A stretch of DNA of 63,274 bases from Nocardia brasiliensis IFM 10847 (GTDB lineage Bacteria; Actinomycetota; Actinomycetes; Mycobacteriales; Mycobacteriaceae), in contig NZ_BAUA01000089.1 in assembly GCF_000710915.1 (NCBI RefSeq), positions 1 through 63,274 of the forward strand, read 5' to 3'. Positions 1 through 8,178 of the stretch are shown piece after piece. Position 1 is the stretch's first letter. Every line of letters starts with the position of its first letter. The notes beneath the pieces are model-generated. The model had not been told where the DNA came from, did not search any database, and saw only the letters and a program-made list of their open reading frames with translations. The translations under genes and the position numbers were made by a program.

Positions 1-1
1 G

Positions 2-1708
2 GTGACAGCGGTAACTCCCAAGCCGGAACCGGAATTGGTGGCGCAGCGGCCGTACCCGGCGCGGCGGTTGCCGAAGGGTTCGGCGCTGTACCGGATGGTC
101 ACCACGACCGATCCGAAGGTGCTGGGTCAGATGTATCTGGTGACCTCGATGACGTTCTTCCTCATCGCGGGCGTCATGGGCTTGCTGATCCGTGGCGAGC
201 TGGCGCGGCCGGGTCTGCAGTTCCTCTCGCCGGAGCAGTACAACCAGCTGTTCACCATGCACGGCACGATCATGTTGCTGTTCTACGCGACCTCGATCAT
301 CTTCGGCTTCGCGAACATCCTGGTGCCGTTGCAGATCGGGGCTCCGGATGTGGCGTTCCCGAGGTTGAACGCGTTGAGCTACTGGCTCTATCTGTTCGGC
401 GCCTCGATGGCGACCGCCGGGTTCGTGACGCCCGGTGGCGCCGCCGATTTCGGCTGGACGGCGTATGTGCCGCTGACCGACATCATCCACTCGCCGGGCG
501 TGGGCGCGGATCTGTGGATTCTCGGGGTGGGAGTCTCGGGGCTCGGCACGATTCTCGGCGGGGTGAACATGATCACCACGGTGGTGTGCCTGCGTGCCCC
601 GGGGATGACGATGTTCCGGTTGCCGATCTTCACCTGGAACGTGGTCGTGGCGAGTGTGCTGATGCTGATGGTCTTTCCACTGCTGACCGCGGCGGCGTTG
701 GCGCTGTTCTACGACCGGCATCTCGGCGGGCACATCTACGATCCGGCGACCGGTGGAGTCATCCTGTTCCAGCATCTGTTCTGGTTCTTCGGCCACCCCG
801 AGGTGTACGTCATCGCGTTGCCGTTCTTCGGCATCGTGTCCGAGATCTTCCCGGTGTTCGCGCGTAAGCCGATCTTCGGTTACACGGCGCTGGTCTATGC
901 GACCCTGGGCATCGCGGCGCTGTCGGTGGCGGTGTGGGCGCATCACATGTACGCCACGGGAGCCGTTCTGCTGCCGTGGTTTTCGCTGATGACGTTCCTG
1001 ATCGCGGTGCCGACCGGGGTCAAGTTCTTCAACTGGATCGGCACCATGTGGCGCGGTCAGTTGACCTTCGAATCGCCGATGCTGTTCTCGCTCGGGTTCC
1101 TCGTGACCTTCCTCTTCGGTGGACTCTCTGGTGTGATCCTGGCCAGCCCGCCGCTGGACTTCCACATCAGCGACACCTATTTCGTTGTCGCGCACTTCCA
1201 TTACACGTTGTTCGGCACCGTCGTGTTCGCCACCTTCGCCGGCATCTACTTCTGGTTCCCGAAGATCACCGGGCGAATGGCCGACGAGCGCCTGGCGAGA
1301 TGGCACTTCTGGACCACCTTCTTCGGCTTCCATCTCACGTTCCTGGCCCAGCACTGGCTCGGGAACGCGGGCATGCCGCGGCGCTACGCCGACTACCTGC
1401 CCGGCGACGGATTCACCACGCTCAACACGATTTCCACGATCGGGGCCTTCGTGCTGGGCGGGTCGATGATTCCGTTCCTGTGGAACGTCTTCAAGAGCTA
1501 CCGCTACGGCCAGGTCGTCACCGTGGACGATCCGTGGGGTTTCGGCAACTCACTGGAGTGGGCCACCACTTGCCCGCCACCTCGGCACAACTTCTACGAA
1601 CTGCCTCGAATCCGGTCCGAGCGACCGGCCTTCGAGCTGCACTATCCGCACATCGTCGACCGGATGCGGTCCGAAGCGCACGTCGGCTGGGGCCACCGTC
1701 GACCATGA
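2..1708 (+). CDS. ctaD: cytochrome c oxidase subunit I
   Basis: Catalytic subunit of the aa3-type terminal oxidase in the cytoplasmic membrane; it reduces oxygen to water and pumps protons. The 568-residue protein has about twelve hydrophobic segments. It carries the low-spin heme ligand in TMHGT (His87), the HPEVY motif (residues 265-269) holding the CuB histidine and the cross-linked tyrosine, a WAHHMY histidine pair for CuB and an HFHY heme pair near residue 400. Length fits actinobacterial CtaD. The GTG start is at base 2, so any ribosome binding site and the upstream neighbour lie outside the window. It stands alone here, with no other oxidase subunit downstream. Nocardiae often carry more than one ctaD copy, so this could be a paralogue. 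Confidence 0.95.
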   Translation: MTAVTPKPEPELVAQRPYPARRLPKGSALYRMVTTTDPKVLGQMYLVTSMTFFLIAGVMGLLIRGELARPGLQFLSPEQYNQLFTMHGTIMLLFYATSIIFGFANILVPLQIGAPDVAFPRLNALSYWLYLFGASMATAGFVTPGGAADFGWTAYVPLTDIIHSPGVGADLWILGVGVSGLGTILGGVNMITTVVCLRAPGMTMFRLPIFTWNVVVASVLMLMVFPLLTAAALALFYDRHLGGHIYDPATGGVILFQHLFWFFGHPEVYVIALPFFGIVSEIFPVFARKPIFGYTALVYATLGIAALSVAVWAHHMYATGAVLLPWFSLMTFLIAVPTGVKFFNWIGTMWRGQLTFESPMLFSLGFLVTFLFGGLSGVILASPPLDFHISDTYFVVAHFHYTLFGTVVFATFAGIYFWFPKITGRMADERLARWHFWTTFFGFHLTFLAQHWLGNAGMPRRYADYLPGDGFTTLNTISTIGAFVLGGSMIPFLWNVFKSYRYGQVVTVDDPWGFGNSLEWATTCPPPRHNFYELPRIRSERPAFELHYPHIVDRMRSEAHVGWGHRRP

Positions 1709-1776
1709 TCGGGCTCTGGGTCGGTTGCCGACCCCGGCCGGAATAGGTGCTCGCCTTCGGGCGTAGGCTTCTGTAT

Positions 1777-1791
1777 CGTTCTAGTAGAACG
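1777..1791. promoter_or_regulatory. perfect palindrome, likely operator of the LacI gene
   Basis: CGTTCTAGTAGAACG is a perfect 15-base inverted repeat around a central G. It ends 29 bases before the ATG of the LacI-family gene, where a promoter would be expected. LacI-family regulators bind such dyads and are often autoregulated; that this one binds here is inference. Confidence 0.55.
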
Positions 1792-1820
1792 TTTCAGTAG
1801 ACCTTGGGGAGTTGTTCGGC

Positions 1821-2873
1821 ATGCCACCCAGAGCGACCATGAAGTCCGTTGCGGCGGCGGTGGGTGTCTCGCTGTCGACGGTCTCGAACGCCTACAACCG
1901 GCCCGAGCAGCTCTCGGTGGCGGTGCGGGAACGGATTTTCGCGGCGGCGCGGGAGCTCGGCTACACCGGTCCCGACGCGGCGGCGCGGACGCTGCGCGGC
2001 CGGCGGGCGGGTGCGATCGGCCTGATCCTCACCGAAGAGTTGTCCTATGCGTTCTCCGACCCGTTCGCGGTCGGGCTGCTGGCCGGATTGAGCGAGGTGG
2101 CCGAGCGCACCAGCACCGGCCTGCTGCTGATCCCGTTGCCGCGCTATGAGTTCGGCGCCGATGAGCAGGCCATTCGGGAGTCCGTCGAGGCGGTGCGCAA
2201 CGCGGTGGTCGACGGCGTCGTGGCCTATTGTGTCGACCCGGACCACCCCGCGCTGGACGTGGTCGCGGCTCGCGGCCTGCCGTTCGCGCATTCCGACGAC
2301 GAATTTCCGGGCCGCCGCGTTGTGATCGACGAGGTGGCCGCCACCAGGGCGGTCGGCGCGCACCTGGCGAAGCTCGGCCACACCCGGGTGGCCGCGGTCG
2401 TCGACTGCGGCCGCGACGCTGCGGGCGTACGCGAGATCAGCGACCTGTCGGTGCTCTACAACAACGCCCGGCTGCGGATCGGTGGCCTGCGCGACGGTCT
2501 CGGTCCGAATGCCGAGATCACCGTCGTCTCCGGCGGTCACAACTCGGTCGACTCCGGAATCGCCGCTGCCGAACTGGTATTGGATCGTCGCGACCGCCCG
2601 ACGGCGATTGCCGCGATGGGCGACGTGCTCGCGCTGGGCGTCCTCGATGCCATGCGGCGGCGCGGACTGGCTCCGGGGCGCGATATCTCGGTCACCGGTT
2701 TCGACGACATCTCGGCCGCGGAAACCGCCGGCCTCACCACGATCAGGCAACCGATCCGGATGAAGGGACAGTTGCTCGGCCGCATGCTGCTCGACCCCGA
2801 CTACACCGAGGAACGAGTCGTGCTGCCCACCGAATTGATCGTCCGCTCCAGTACCGGACCGGTGCGCGGCTGA
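1821..2873 (+). CDS. LacI-family transcriptional regulator
   Basis: DNA-binding regulator of 350 residues. The N-terminal helix-turn-helix (MKSVAAAVGVSLSTVSNAYN, about residues 7-26) is followed by a periplasmic-binding-like effector domain ending in the typical region around GFDDISAAE. The ATG at 1821 is preferred over a TTG at 1812 because GGGGAG at 1806-1811 sits nine bases before it and would touch the TTG. The effector is unknown; the family usually senses sugars or nucleosides. No sugar transporter is adjacent. The nearest downstream gene is only a small ORF, so the target may be remote or the gene itself through the palindrome at 1777-1791. Confidence 0.9.
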   Translation: MPPRATMKSVAAAVGVSLSTVSNAYNRPEQLSVAVRERIFAAARELGYTGPDAAARTLRGRRAGAIGLILTEELSYAFSDPFAVGLLAGLSEVAERTSTGLLLIPLPRYEFGADEQAIRESVEAVRNAVVDGVVAYCVDPDHPALDVVAARGLPFAHSDDEFPGRRVVIDEVAATRAVGAHLAKLGHTRVAAVVDCGRDAAGVREISDLSVLYNNARLRIGGLRDGLGPNAEITVVSGGHNSVDSGIAAAELVLDRRDRPTAIAAMGDVLALGVLDAMRRRGLAPGRDISVTGFDDISAAETAGLTTIRQPIRMKGQLLGRMLLDPDYTEERVVLPTELIVRSSTGPVRG

Positions 2874-2893
2874 CGATCCGGAAAGGAATGACA

Positions 2894-3166
2894 ATGAATC
2901 CTGTCGCGGCCACCATGGCCGTCAAAGCTGTTCGTGCGCAGGCCGACTCGGCTCGACCGGACGCGCCGGTGATGCGCGCGGAACCGGCACGGAACTCTCC
3001 GGCACGGCGCTGGATCACCGCCTATCTGCGCGCGTCGGCGCACCGGCGGACTTCGCTGGCCGATCGCCTCGACCACAGCCGGGCGACTCGCACAGCCTCC
3101 GCCACCCGATCGCTCGGTGGCGTCGGTGGCTGCCCGGGCGCCCGCGCGTCCACCTGTACGCCCTGA
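2894..3166 (+). CDS. small hypothetical protein
   Basis: Predicted 90-residue, arginine- and alanine-rich protein with no recognised domain or membrane segment. The ATG at 2894 has GAAAGGA seven bases upstream; an in-frame ATG at 2888 abuts that site and is less likely. It starts 20 bases after the LacI gene on the same strand, so it may be cotranscribed. Its stop lies one base from the stop of the convergent gene. Third-position GC is high, which supports coding, but short high-GC frames are common here, so this is tentative. Confidence 0.35.
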   Translation: MNPVAATMAVKAVRAQADSARPDAPVMRAEPARNSPARRWITAYLRASAHRRTSLADRLDHSRATRTASATRSLGGVGGCPGARASTCTP

Positions 3167-3167
3167 G

Positions 3168-3524
3168 CTACAGCACGGCAAGAACGAGGGCGGCCAGCAG
3201 CGCCAAGCCGAAAGCCGCCAGGACGGCGAGCGTGAGCGCGCGCAGCAACCCCGGCCCGACGGCTCGGGCGATGCCGTAGCCCGCACCGCCGCCGAGCGCG
3301 GCGAGCACGAATCCTTCGCCTTTGACCAGATAGAACACCGAGGCCATGGCCGCGTTGCCCGCCTCGCCGACACCCTGCGCATGGTCGCCGAACGGGATCG
3401 GAAACCGGTAGACCACACCGACCAGGGCGGCCGCTACCGGGGCCGACAGCACGGCCGCGATCAGCCCCCAAGCCGCCACCGCCCACAGCGCGGGCAGGCC
3501 CAGCCGCTCTCCTTCGATCCCCAT
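3168..3524 (-). CDS. small four-helix membrane protein
   Basis: Hypothetical integral membrane protein of 118 residues with about three to four hydrophobic helices: near the N-terminus (ALWAVAAWGLIAAVLSAP), in the middle around GFVLAALGGGAGYGIA, and at the C-terminus (ALTLAVLAAFGLALLAALVL). The ATG at 3524 has GAGAGGG upstream and begins MGIEGERLG; an upstream ATG at 3572 lacks such a site. I recognise no family. Its neighbour upstream on the same strand is a divergent pair with the lipase gene rather than an operon partner. Confidence 0.6.
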   Translation of the reverse strand: MGIEGERLGLPALWAVAAWGLIAAVLSAPVAAALVGVVYRFPIPFGDHAQGVGEAGNAAMASVFYLVKGEGFVLAALGGGAGYGIARAVGPGLLRALTLAVLAAFGLALLAALVLAVL

Positions 3525-3596
3525 ACACGCCCTCTCTGCTCGCCAGGTGTTCGTGTTCAGCGCAAGGCTCAACTGTAGGGGTGCGGTAGCGGCGAG

Positions 3597-5180
3597 TCAG
3601 CACCTCCCGAACAGCCAATAGCCCGGCTGGTCGCGGGTGGGCCGCGCACAGAAGGCGCGCACCGCGTCGACGAGTTCGGTGACGCTCACCGCGCCGTCAC
3701 CGTCGCGATCCAGGCGCGCGAAGATCTCGCGCGACTCGGCTCGGGAAAAGTTGCCGCCGAGCAGGATTCGATCCAGCTCGGCCGATTGGAGCAGGCCGTC
3801 CCCGGTATCGGCGAGAGCGATGACGGCGCGCGCCAGCGGCTCGATGTCGCCGGCGAACTCGGCGCCGGAACCGAGCCAGTCGGCGAATTCGGCTGCGCTG
3901 ACCCGGCCGTCGCCGTCGGCGTCCGCGGCCGTGCGGACCGCATGCCACAGCGCGCGGTATCCGTGCCGGACGGCCTGGGCTTTGGCCGAGCCGGGTGGCT
4001 CACCGGCCGCTTGCACCAGGCGCAGGGCCAAGGCGTCGTAGTCGTCGCGAGTGAGGAAACCGTCGCCGGTGCGGTCGAGCAGATCGAACCCGCAGCGTGC
4101 GGGACCGCTCGAGCAGGTCTGCGGCCGTTCGAGCACATCGTTTGCCCACGTGTGGATTTCGTCGAGTCCGGCGGTGAGCATCGCCGCATGCGTGGCGTCC
4201 GGGTACACGGCGTAGGTGAGTTCGGAGCCGGTGTCGCGCAGGTCGGCGGCGAACTGCTCGACCACCACGAGCGGAATCACCTCGTCCACGCCGCCCGCGG
4301 CGAGGAACAGCGGCCGATCGAGCCTGGTGAGCGGGACCCTGCACGAGTCGAGGACTGCCGCGATCAGCGGGCGGTCCACCAGCAGGTCGGTCGTACCGAT
4401 GTGGTCGTTGGTCGCGGTGGAGATCGCCTTGAACATCTGGCCGAGAGAGGCGTGCGTAGCGAACTCGACCATCGCTCGCCCGGCCGGGGTGAGGAACGCG
4501 CGTGCGTCGAAGTCGGGCCGCCCGGTGCGCAGACCCGCGAGCAGGAACGGCACGAAGATGGTGAGCGGGCCGGCGCCGTCGCTGGTCTGCAACCGAATGA
4601 TGGTGGTGGCGTGCACCGGTGGCGCCAGTGCCACCGTGCCGCGGAAGTCCAACTCGGGCGCGTAGCTGGTAGCCGCGATCGCGGTGAACAGGGCCGCGTG
4701 CCCGCCCTGGGAGAAGCCGACGACGATCCACGCGGTGCTCAGCGGGTGCGCCAGCCCGTGCGCGGCGCGCACTGCGTCGATGACGTCGTCGAACACCGCC
4801 TCTCCGTTCAGGTATGGATGGGGACCCGGCGTCGCCAGACCTTCGTAGTCGGTCGCCGCCACTGCCCATCCGGCGGACAACCACGCCCCGACGTGCAGCC
4901 GTTCCAGCTTCGACAGGCCCGCCCGGGACGGTGCCGTGGTGTCGGCGAGACCGCAGGTGCCGTGGGCGTAGCCGACCACCGGCCACCCGCCGGGCGGCGC
5001 GGCGCCCGTGGGCACGAAGACCGAACCGCCGATGGTGCGGCGCGCGCCGTCGTATCCGATGCTGCGGTAATGGATCCGATAGCAAACGGCGCTGCCGACG
5101 GGCCACAGTTGCTCCGGTAAGCGCTCGTGGTGGAGCAATGTGCCAGGTGCCCGGTCGTATCTCGCCGATCTCCCGCCCAT
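3597..5180 (-). CDS. secretory-lipase-family hydrolase fused to C-terminal EF-hands
   Basis: A 527-residue two-part protein. Residues about 1-355 are an alpha/beta hydrolase of the LIP (triacylglycerol/secretory lipase) type: oxyanion region YAHGTCG, nucleophile elbow GFSQGG with Ser157, and a plausible catalytic His in DATHAAM near 331. Residues about 365-510 hold four calcium-binding-type EF-hand loops: DRTGDGFLTRDD (369-380), DADGDGRVSAAE (420-431), a degenerate ADTGDGLLQSAE (457-468) and DRDGDGAVSVTE (491-502). ATG at 5180 is chosen because GGAGGT lies five bases upstream; the longer frame to 5255 lacks this. No signal peptide is evident, so it may be cytoplasmic or exported by another route. 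Calcium control of an esterase is inference. Confidence 0.85.
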   Translation of the reverse strand: MGGRSARYDRAPGTLLHHERLPEQLWPVGSAVCYRIHYRSIGYDGARRTIGGSVFVPTGAAPPGGWPVVGYAHGTCGLADTTAPSRAGLSKLERLHVGAWLSAGWAVAATDYEGLATPGPHPYLNGEAVFDDVIDAVRAAHGLAHPLSTAWIVVGFSQGGHAALFTAIAATSYAPELDFRGTVALAPPVHATTIIRLQTSDGAGPLTIFVPFLLAGLRTGRPDFDARAFLTPAGRAMVEFATHASLGQMFKAISTATNDHIGTTDLLVDRPLIAAVLDSCRVPLTRLDRPLFLAAGGVDEVIPLVVVEQFAADLRDTGSELTYAVYPDATHAAMLTAGLDEIHTWANDVLERPQTCSSGPARCGFDLLDRTGDGFLTRDDYDALALRLVQAAGEPPGSAKAQAVRHGYRALWHAVRTAADADGDGRVSAAEFADWLGSGAEFAGDIEPLARAVIALADTGDGLLQSAELDRILLGGNFSRAESREIFARLDRDGDGAVSVTELVDAVRAFCARPTRDQPGYWLFGRC

Positions 5181-5315
5181 CACCGACCTCCGTACAGAGA
5201 CGACGCACCAGCGAACATCGTGGCCGCGGCAAGCTACTGGCAACGGCTGCGCCAATTATGTCGCGAGGTCGCGCACCGGGTCGGCGGAATCGGGAACCGG
5301 ACCTAAGGTGAGGCA

Positions 5316-5978
5316 ATGGTCTCGACTCCTCAGCGGCGGCCGCGCGCCGACGCGGTCCGCAATATCGAGCGCATTCTGGATGCCGCGCGGGTGGTGTTCG
5401 CCGAGCACGGCCCCGACGCGCAGTTGAGTGCGGTCGCTCGGCGTGCCGGAGTGGGGGAGGCGACGCTGTATCGGCATTTCGCGGGCCGGGACGAATTGAT
5501 ACACGCCGTGCTCGCCCGGCGCTTCGACGAGGCGATCGCGCCGGTGGCCGCCGCGGCGTCGGACACCGCGGATCCGTGGCAGGCGATGGTCGACATGCTG
5601 ACCGTGGTGCTCGAGGTGGCCGCGGACGAGCAGCGCACGATCGCGGCCGCGCAATCGCCGAATATCTTCACCGGGTTGGCCGCACAGTATTTCGAGACGT
5701 TCGGTGTCGTGCTGCGGCGGGCGCAGGACGCCGGGGTGGTGCGTGATGATCTTGTCGCCGCCGATCTGCCCCGGCTGACCACGATGCTGATCGGCGCGCA
5801 GCGGCTCGGCGGCGCCGCCGACGCCATGTTCCTCGGGATGGGCACTGCGGGGCAGGGGCCGGGCGAGGGATGGCGGCGCTATCTCGCACTGATGCTGGAC
5901 GCGATGCGGCCCGCCGCCGCTACCCCGTTGCCACCGTTCGATGCGGCCGCAACCACGGAATCTCCCCGCGGCCGTTGA
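5316..5978 (+). CDS. TetR-family regulator, probable repressor of the P450 operon
   Basis: A 220-residue TetR protein. The N-terminal helix-turn-helix spans the region around LSAVARRAGVGEATLYRHF (about residues 36-54); the rest is an alpha-helical ligand domain with the TetR C-terminal pattern. ATG at 5316 follows AAGGTGAGG. It precedes the P450 gene by 144 bases on the same strand. Two copies of a GAGAGTCGACTCT palindrome lie in that gap and none lies upstream of tetR itself, so the likely target is the P450-ferredoxin pair. The inducing ligand is probably a P450 substrate, but this is inference. Confidence 0.88.
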   Translation: MVSTPQRRPRADAVRNIERILDAARVVFAEHGPDAQLSAVARRAGVGEATLYRHFAGRDELIHAVLARRFDEAIAPVAAAASDTADPWQAMVDMLTVVLEVAADEQRTIAAAQSPNIFTGLAAQYFETFGVVLRRAQDAGVVRDDLVAADLPRLTTMLIGAQRLGGAADAMFLGMGTAGQGPGEGWRRYLALMLDAMRPAAATPLPPFDAAATTESPRGR

Positions 5979-6016
5979 GTTCTCGCTGATCAGCACGTCC
6001 GGTCAAGGCTCGTAAC

Positions 6017-6076
6017 GAGAGTCGACTCTCATTTGTGCTACCTTCGGGTCAGCGACGCAAGTGAGAGTCGACTCTT
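6017..6076. promoter_or_regulatory. tandem TetR-type operators before the P450 gene
   Basis: A perfect 14-base palindrome GAGAGTCGACTCTC occupies 6017-6030 and a copy matching 13 of 14 bases occupies 6063-6076, with centres 46 bases apart. Both lie between tetR and the P450 gene. Two identical dyads at a promoter strongly suggest cooperative repressor binding; the adjacent TetR protein is the obvious candidate. Confidence 0.7.
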
Positions 6077-6122
6077 GCTTCTCTGTCGCGGTCCTGCGTG
6101 CTGAGTGAATGGGATTCGATCG

Positions 6123-7340
6123 ATGACGCACACCGCCTCCGTACCGTTCTATCGACGACGAGAACGATTCGACCCGACCGCCGAACTCGTGCGGCGTCGA
6201 CAAGCCCGGCCGGTGAGCCGGGTCGAGCTGCCGATGGGGCCGGTGGCCGTCCCGGTGTGGCTGGTCACCCGCTACCATGATGCCAGGCAGGTACTGAACG
6301 ATGCTGCGCTGTACAGCAATTCGTTCGATCGCATGGCCGAGCACCTGGCCGAGCTGCTCGGCGCGCAAGCCGCCGCCCGGATGGCCGACGTCGCACCCGG
6401 ACCGCTCGTCGTCGCCGATCCGCCGGAGCACACGCGCCTGCGCCGAGTGCTGACCCCGGAGTTCACGGTCGCCCGGATGCGCAGACTGCAACCGCGCATC
6501 GCGCAGATCGTCGCCGAACATCTGGATGCGATGGCCGCGCACGGCGGTCCGGTCGACCTGGTCCAGAGCTTCGCGCTGCCGGTGCCGTCGCTGGTGATCT
6601 GCGAGCTGCTGGGCGTGCCCTACGCTGATCGCGCGGAGTTCCAGCAATGGGGCGCGGCCCAGCTCGATCGGTCGTTGAGCCATGTCGAACGCGCTGCCGC
6701 AGGCGCCGAATCGCGCTGGTACATGGCTGAATTGGTGCGTAGGCAACGAGCGGACCCGGGCGAGGATCTGCTCGGCATGCTCGTTCGCCGGCACGGCGCC
6801 GCCCTCTCCGACGCGGACCTGATCGGTATCGGCGCGTTGCTGTTGCTCGCCGGACACGAGACCACCGCGAGCATGCTGGCGTTGAGCACTCTGCTGTTGC
6901 TCGAGCATCCGGATCAGTGGGCGCTGCTGCGCGACGATCCGGCGAGCACGGATCACGCGGTCGAGGAACTGCTGCGCTATCTCTCGATCGTGCATCACCC
7001 CGGTATGCGAACGGCGCTGCGGGACACGGTGATCGGGGACCAGCCGATCGCCGCGGGCGATATGGTGCTCTGTTCGATTCCCGGCGCGAACCGCGATCCG
7101 GCCCTGGGGCCGGGCGGTGACACCTTCGATATTTCCAGGAAGCCCAGCGGTCATCTGGCCTTCGGCCATGGCATCCACCACTGCGTCGGCGCACCCCTGG
7201 CACGCTTGGAACTGCGGATCGCGCTACCGGAACTGGCTCGCCGATTTCCCGCGCTGTGCTTGGCCGTGGCGCCGGACGAACTCGTGTTCCGCGCGGATTC
7301 CATCGTCTACGGCGTGCAGTCGCTGCCGGTGCGGTGGTAG
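6123..7340 (+). CDS. cytochrome P450 (bacterial class I, CYP)
   Basis: Heme monooxygenase of 405 residues, the normal length for a soluble bacterial P450. Landmarks are the C-helix region EHTRLRRVL (102-110), the I-helix oxygen-binding motif AGHETT (243-248), the K-helix ExxR (Glu282-Arg285) and the heme loop FGHGIHHCVGAPLA with the thiolate ligand Cys354. ATG at 6123 has a weak GGGA upstream; a GTG at 6105 in frame is an alternative. It is followed after six bases by a ferredoxin-containing gene that should supply electrons. Control is probably by the TetR upstream through the palindromes at 6017-6076. Substrate unknown. Confidence 0.95.
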   Translation: MTHTASVPFYRRRERFDPTAELVRRRQARPVSRVELPMGPVAVPVWLVTRYHDARQVLNDAALYSNSFDRMAEHLAELLGAQAAARMADVAPGPLVVADPPEHTRLRRVLTPEFTVARMRRLQPRIAQIVAEHLDAMAAHGGPVDLVQSFALPVPSLVICELLGVPYADRAEFQQWGAAQLDRSLSHVERAAAGAESRWYMAELVRRQRADPGEDLLGMLVRRHGAALSDADLIGIGALLLLAGHETTASMLALSTLLLLEHPDQWALLRDDPASTDHAVEELLRYLSIVHHPGMRTALRDTVIGDQPIAAGDMVLCSIPGANRDPALGPGGDTFDISRKPSGHLAFGHGIHHCVGAPLARLELRIALPELARRFPALCLAVAPDELVFRADSIVYGVQSLPVRW

Positions 7341-7346
7341 TGGCGC

Positions 7347-8177
7347 ATGCGGGTTCAGGTGGATAGAAATATGTGCATCGGGTCCGGGAATTGCGTGCTC
7401 GCCGCGGCGGCGGTGTTCGACCAGGACGACGACACCGGCCTGGTCCGGCTCGTGGCGCAGCGACCGGCGGCCGGGCATCGACTCGCGGTCGAGCACGCGG
7501 TGGCGCGCTGCCCGGCCGGTGCGATCACCGTGCTCGACGATGAGAGAGCAAGTCCGGCAAAGACTTCCGGGGTGCTGGTTGCCAAGACGGTCGTGGTCGA
7601 CGTCGGGGTGCCGTACGCCGCCTATCTCGCGTTGACGCTCGCGGGAGTCTCCGATGTCGTCGCGCTCGTCGCCGCGGGCGGTGTCTCGGCGCTGCGGGTC
7701 GGGGTGGGCTACCTGAGGCATCGACGGGTGAGTGCGCTGTCGGTGCTCGTGCTGAGCCGATTCGTGCTCGGCGTCCTGGCCGGTCTGCTGACCGGCAATG
7801 CCACGGTCGTGCTGCTCAAAGATCCGATAATCACCGCGGTGATGGGCGCGGTGATCCTGGTGTCGCTGGCGCTGTGGCGACCGTTGACCTATTACATCCG
7901 TAGAGATTTCGTCCCCGACGGACTCAGCTGGGACGAAGCCTGGCGGCAGTCGCGGGCCTTCCGGCGACAGCACCGCACCGTCGCCGCGGTGTGGGGTGTC
8001 GGCCTCATCGCGGAATCGCTGGTGCGGGTCGCGCTCGTGCTCACCAGCCCGGTGCAGGTGGCGGCCGTCGCGTCGCCACTGGTCGGCACCGGGTGCATCC
8101 TGCTGCTGTTCGCATGGATGAACTGGCATGTGCGAGTCGGCGAACCGAGGAAAAGCCAAGCGGCGGCAGATCGATGA
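7347..8177 (+). CDS. 3Fe-4S ferredoxin fused to a VC0807-like six-helix membrane domain
   Basis: A 276-residue fusion. Residues 1-66 form a P450-type ferredoxin with the three-cysteine pattern Cys10, Cys16 and Cys55-Pro (CIGSGNC and RCPAGAI), typical of a 3Fe-4S cluster. After a short linker the rest has about six hydrophobic helices, beginning VLVAKTVVVDVGVPYAAYL, resembling the VC0807-type membrane family. The reading frame is continuous across the join with normal codon use. Starting six bases after the P450 stop, it is almost certainly cotranscribed and is the likely redox partner, which the fusion would tether to the membrane. Ordinary P450 ferredoxins are free proteins of about 65 residues. 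The membrane domain may also have its own role. Confidence 0.85.
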   Translation: MRVQVDRNMCIGSGNCVLAAAAVFDQDDDTGLVRLVAQRPAAGHRLAVEHAVARCPAGAITVLDDERASPAKTSGVLVAKTVVVDVGVPYAAYLALTLAGVSDVVALVAAGGVSALRVGVGYLRHRRVSALSVLVLSRFVLGVLAGLLTGNATVVLLKDPIITAVMGAVILVSLALWRPLTYYIRRDFVPDGLSWDEAWRQSRAFRRQHRTVAAVWGVGLIAESLVRVALVLTSPVQVAAVASPLVGTGCILLLFAWMNWHVRVGEPRKSQAAADR

Positions 8178-8178
8178 G

